Shown: positions 36,012-37,510 of the stretch, piece after piece
How the letters are laid out: each line of letters starts with the position of its first letter
How positions within the stretch are numbered: position 1 is the first letter of the stretch
Assembly: GCA_030532035.1 (NCBI GenBank)
Contig: JAUNLX010000012.1
Span: forward strand, 1 to 37,510
Source: Clostridia bacterium
Lineage (GTDB): Bacteria; Bacillota; Clostridia; Oscillospirales; Acutalibacteraceae
Length of the DNA stretch: 37,510 nucleotides
Direction: 5' to 3'
Notes under the pieces: generated by a model
Database searches by the model: none
What the model saw: the letters and a program-made list of their open reading frames with translations, nothing else
What the model was told of the DNA's origin: nothing
Made by a program: the position numbers and the translations under genes

Positions 36012-37003
36012 CTTTCTCCATTCGATACTCTTATAAGTTCTAATGTTGCTCCAGATAAGAATTTTCCCGTATTTACTGATATTTTCTTTATCATATTTAC
36101 TGATTCTGTTTGGATATTAAATGTACTTCTTACTGGGTCGTCTGCATTTCCAAAGATACAATTTTGGTTATCGTCTGCCTCTAATAAAAACATTCCCTTT
36201 GAACTTTTTGCTTTTGGTACGGTTGTTTTATTTGCATTTACTCTTAAAGGTGTTTCTATTATTCTTGTACTTTCAATTTCCAATGCATTTCCGTTTTTCT
36301 TCATTGTTACACCGTTTACTTTACTTATTGAGAAATTTTTAAGTTCATTATTTGTATCTGTTATTTTTCCCTTATATGTTTTTGTATTTTTATCCCATTT
36401 AAGTTCTACGGTTTTATTATCAAATGACGGTACTCTACTATGTTCATTCATTCTGTCTTTTAGTCTTTGATATGCAATTTTTGATGAATTACTTCTAAGC
36501 AAATCATCTCTAAAATTTCTACCCTTTTCTATTTCCCATATCATACACTGTGTTGCTACATATTCATCACAATCGGGTAAATCAGAATTATTAAAGTTTG
36601 GATAACCGTATAACAAAGCTATCTTGAATAACTTTTGCTTTTGGTAACTAAACTTTCTCCAATACGGACTGCTTTCCCAATCATAAACAGTCATTTCAAT
36701 TCTTCCCGTTGCTGGTGTATCGTGTTCAATGCAATATCCAGTTATACCAGTATTAACATCACTATACATAGGTATATTATATTCTTTACCTTTATATGTT
36801 TCTTTGAATAGTGGAATATTATCGGGTACTTTATTTGGGTGTGGGTTTGGATATGGTGTATCACTTTCCATTACTGCTAATCTTTTTAAGCTAAGTTTTG
36901 ACTTTACTGTTTCTGCACTCGATGTAATAAATAGTGTAGAAAACAACGAAATTATCATCAACATTAAGATAATAACTCTACTTATTTTTTTTGTTTTTAT
37001 CAT
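35990..37003 (-). CDS. Thioester-domain surface adhesin, 3' truncated
   Basis: A 337-residue secreted protein cut short. A signal peptide spans residues 1-~30 (basic start, hydrophobic core, SSA-E cleavage site). A thioester domain covers ~70-180: C91 in GYCIEH and Q152 in ATQCMIW are the pair expected to form the Cys-Gln bond that attaches to host or surface amines. A middle domain (~190-300) follows and a Cna-B domain begins near 303, but after IRVSNGE the sequence leaves the family and ends within 7 residues inside the groEL terminator. There is no wall anchor, so the product would be released or is non-functional. Bases 36013-36081 match bases 1-69 of the window, inverted. AAGGAG lies 9 bases before the ATG. 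Confidence 0.85.
   Translation of the reverse strand: MIKTKKISRVIILMLMIISLFSTLFITSSAETVKSKLSLKRLAVMESDTPYPNPHPNKVPDNIPLFKETYKGKEYNIPMYSDVNTGITGYCIEHDTPATGRIEMTVYDWESSPYWRKFSYQKQKLFKIALLYGYPNFNNSDLPDCDEYVATQCMIWEIEKGRNFRDDLLRSNSSKIAYQRLKDRMNEHSRVPSFDNKTVELKWDKNTKTYKGKITDTNNELKNFSISKVNGVTMKKNGNALEIESTRIIETPLRVNANKTTVPKAKSSKGMFLLEADDNQNCIFGNADDPVRSTFNIQTESVNMIKKISVNTGKFLSGATLELIRVSNGERKNLFFN
36013..36081 (-). repeat. Adhesin inverted repeat, right copy
   Basis: Inverted partner of bases 1-69. After the repeat the two copies diverge completely: the left one continues the Cna-B domain, the right one enters the groEL terminator. Confidence 0.95.
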
Positions 37004-37040
37004 TTGTCTTTACTCCTTTTTTATTTGTTTTATATATATG

Positions 37041-37070
37041 AAAAGAACCCTACCGAAATAGAGTTCTTGT
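37041..37070 (-). terminator. Terminator of the right-end partial gene
   Basis: On the minus strand AAGAAC...GTTCTT with an inner CTA/TAG pairing and a TTTCGG loop, followed by TTTTC. It lies 37 bases after the stop at 37105 and 38 bases before the adhesin start, separating the two genes. Confidence 0.7.
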
Positions 37071-37104
37071 TAGTTTATTTAAGTTTTTTATGACTAAGAA
37101 TTTA

Positions 37105-37510
37105 TTAACCCGTACAAACAAAACAATAAGCGTTATATTTTTCTTCATATGGGAAATTTTCAATAGCTTTACATAATCTCTCATAAGAAGATTGTGGAAA
37201 ATAATCGGGGTCTAATGCTTCTGGTGTAAATGTCTTATAGTTACTTCTGTCTACTCTTTGAAATCTTACTCTTGTTATTCCCCTTTCTTTCATACTTTGC
37301 ATAGCGTCTATATACCATTCACGAGTGTCAAAACCGTCATATCCTTGCCAACTACAATTTTGCTTTCTTACATCGTACTCCCAATCGTATATCAATCCTG
37401 CGTCTTTTGCTATTTTCTCTATTTCTTTTTCGTCTAATATATCGTTTTTTAAATAATCGGGTGTAGGTAATTTTCCTTGTGTTGTATTAGGTTTCTGTGT
37501 AGGTTTCTGT
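37105..37510 (-). CDS. Unknown protein with (TQKP) linker, 3' part (5' end outside window)
   Basis: The frame is open to the window edge, so the N-terminus is missing. The visible ~134 residues start with a short repeat, QKPTQKPNTTQ, typical of extended linkers on surface or secreted proteins, then a ~115-residue domain rich in aromatic and charged residues (WEYDVRKQ, WQGYDGFDTREWYIDAM, RFQRVDRS) ending YCFVCTG. Three or four cysteines are spaced along the domain. I do not recognise the family. It is upstream of the thioester adhesin on the same strand but has its own terminator. A frame-internal TTG at 37395 is not a real start, since the frame continues upstream. Confidence 0.7.
   Translation of the reverse strand, partial: QKPTQKPNTTQGKLPTPDYLKNDILDEKEIEKIAKDAGLIYDWEYDVRKQNCSWQGYDGFDTREWYIDAMQSMKERGITRVRFQRVDRSNYKTFTPEALDPDYFPQSSYERLCKAIENFPYEEKYNAYCFVCTG
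37489..37510. repeat. 12-base tandem repeat at the right edge
   Basis: AGGTTTCTGTGT occurs once in full and once for 10 bases up to the last base; it encodes TQKP on the minus strand. The array probably continues past the window. Confidence 0.75.

Noticed and set aside
35943..36081. Group IIC intron inserted after the groEL terminator
   Set aside because: These introns favour terminator hairpins, but no reverse transcriptase or intron RNA structure follows; the adjoining sequence is adhesin coding DNA.

Overview
The window looks like chromosomal DNA from a low-GC (about 30% by eye) Firmicute, most likely a non-sporulating member of the Clostridia. The reasons are Gram-positive gene orders (recJ-rel-dtd; yabM-hup-rqcP-divIC-yabR), a class 1B PyrD/PyrK pair, a CIRCE-controlled groESL operon, strong AGGAGG-type ribosome binding sites, frequent TTG/GTG starts, and thioester/Cna-B surface proteins. 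The sporulation genes yabP and yabQ are missing from their usual place. No rRNA, tRNA, CRISPR array, transposase or phage structural gene was seen, and no gene-free stretch exceeds 300 bases.

Layout. Bases 1-344: the 3' fragment of a Cna-B surface-protein gene, reading rightward. Bases 328-27958: a long, tightly packed leftward run. In transcription order it starts with a class A penicillin-binding protein, then pyrC-pyrF-(degenerate carB)-pyrK-pyrD, ruvX, pcrA, recJ, rel, a dtd/metallo-beta-lactamase fusion, a uridine-kinase-like gene, a yabM-type flippase, hup, rqcP, divIC, yabR, fumA, hpf, an rlmL-type methyltransferase, a lipid kinase, radA, a small membrane protein and a Xer tyrosine recombinase. 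Many of these genes overlap or abut. Bases 28099-31078: two rightward single-gene units, a coiled-coil membrane protein and an SDR enzyme with a C-terminal zinc ribbon. Bases 31090-33841: a leftward pair, a CorC-type transporter and an O-antigen-ligase-like protein. Bases 33906-36011: groES-groEL with promoter, CIRCE and terminator. Bases 35990-37510: the 5' part of a thioester adhesin gene and the 3' part of an unknown gene, both leftward.

Most of the window is housekeeping. The unusual parts are these. (1) Two fragments of the same adhesin family sit at opposite ends in inverted orientation and share 68 of 69 bases; each reads into the core and is cut off at a hairpin (the groEL terminator on the right, a hairpin inside the 3' end of xer on the left). 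This could be an inversion or shuffling locus, or it could partly reflect assembly at a repeat. (2) A perfect 12-6-12 palindrome with the geometry of a Xer/dif site lies between the xer promoter and its start codon. (3) A full-length but apparently catalytically dead CarB homologue is kept in frame inside the pyrimidine operon. (4) An SDR-zinc-ribbon protein sits on its own strong promoter and terminator and has codon use like groEL. (5) A DivIVA-like coiled coil is fused to what may be a dead signal-peptidase fold. (6) Dtd is fused to a glyoxalase-II-like hydrolase.
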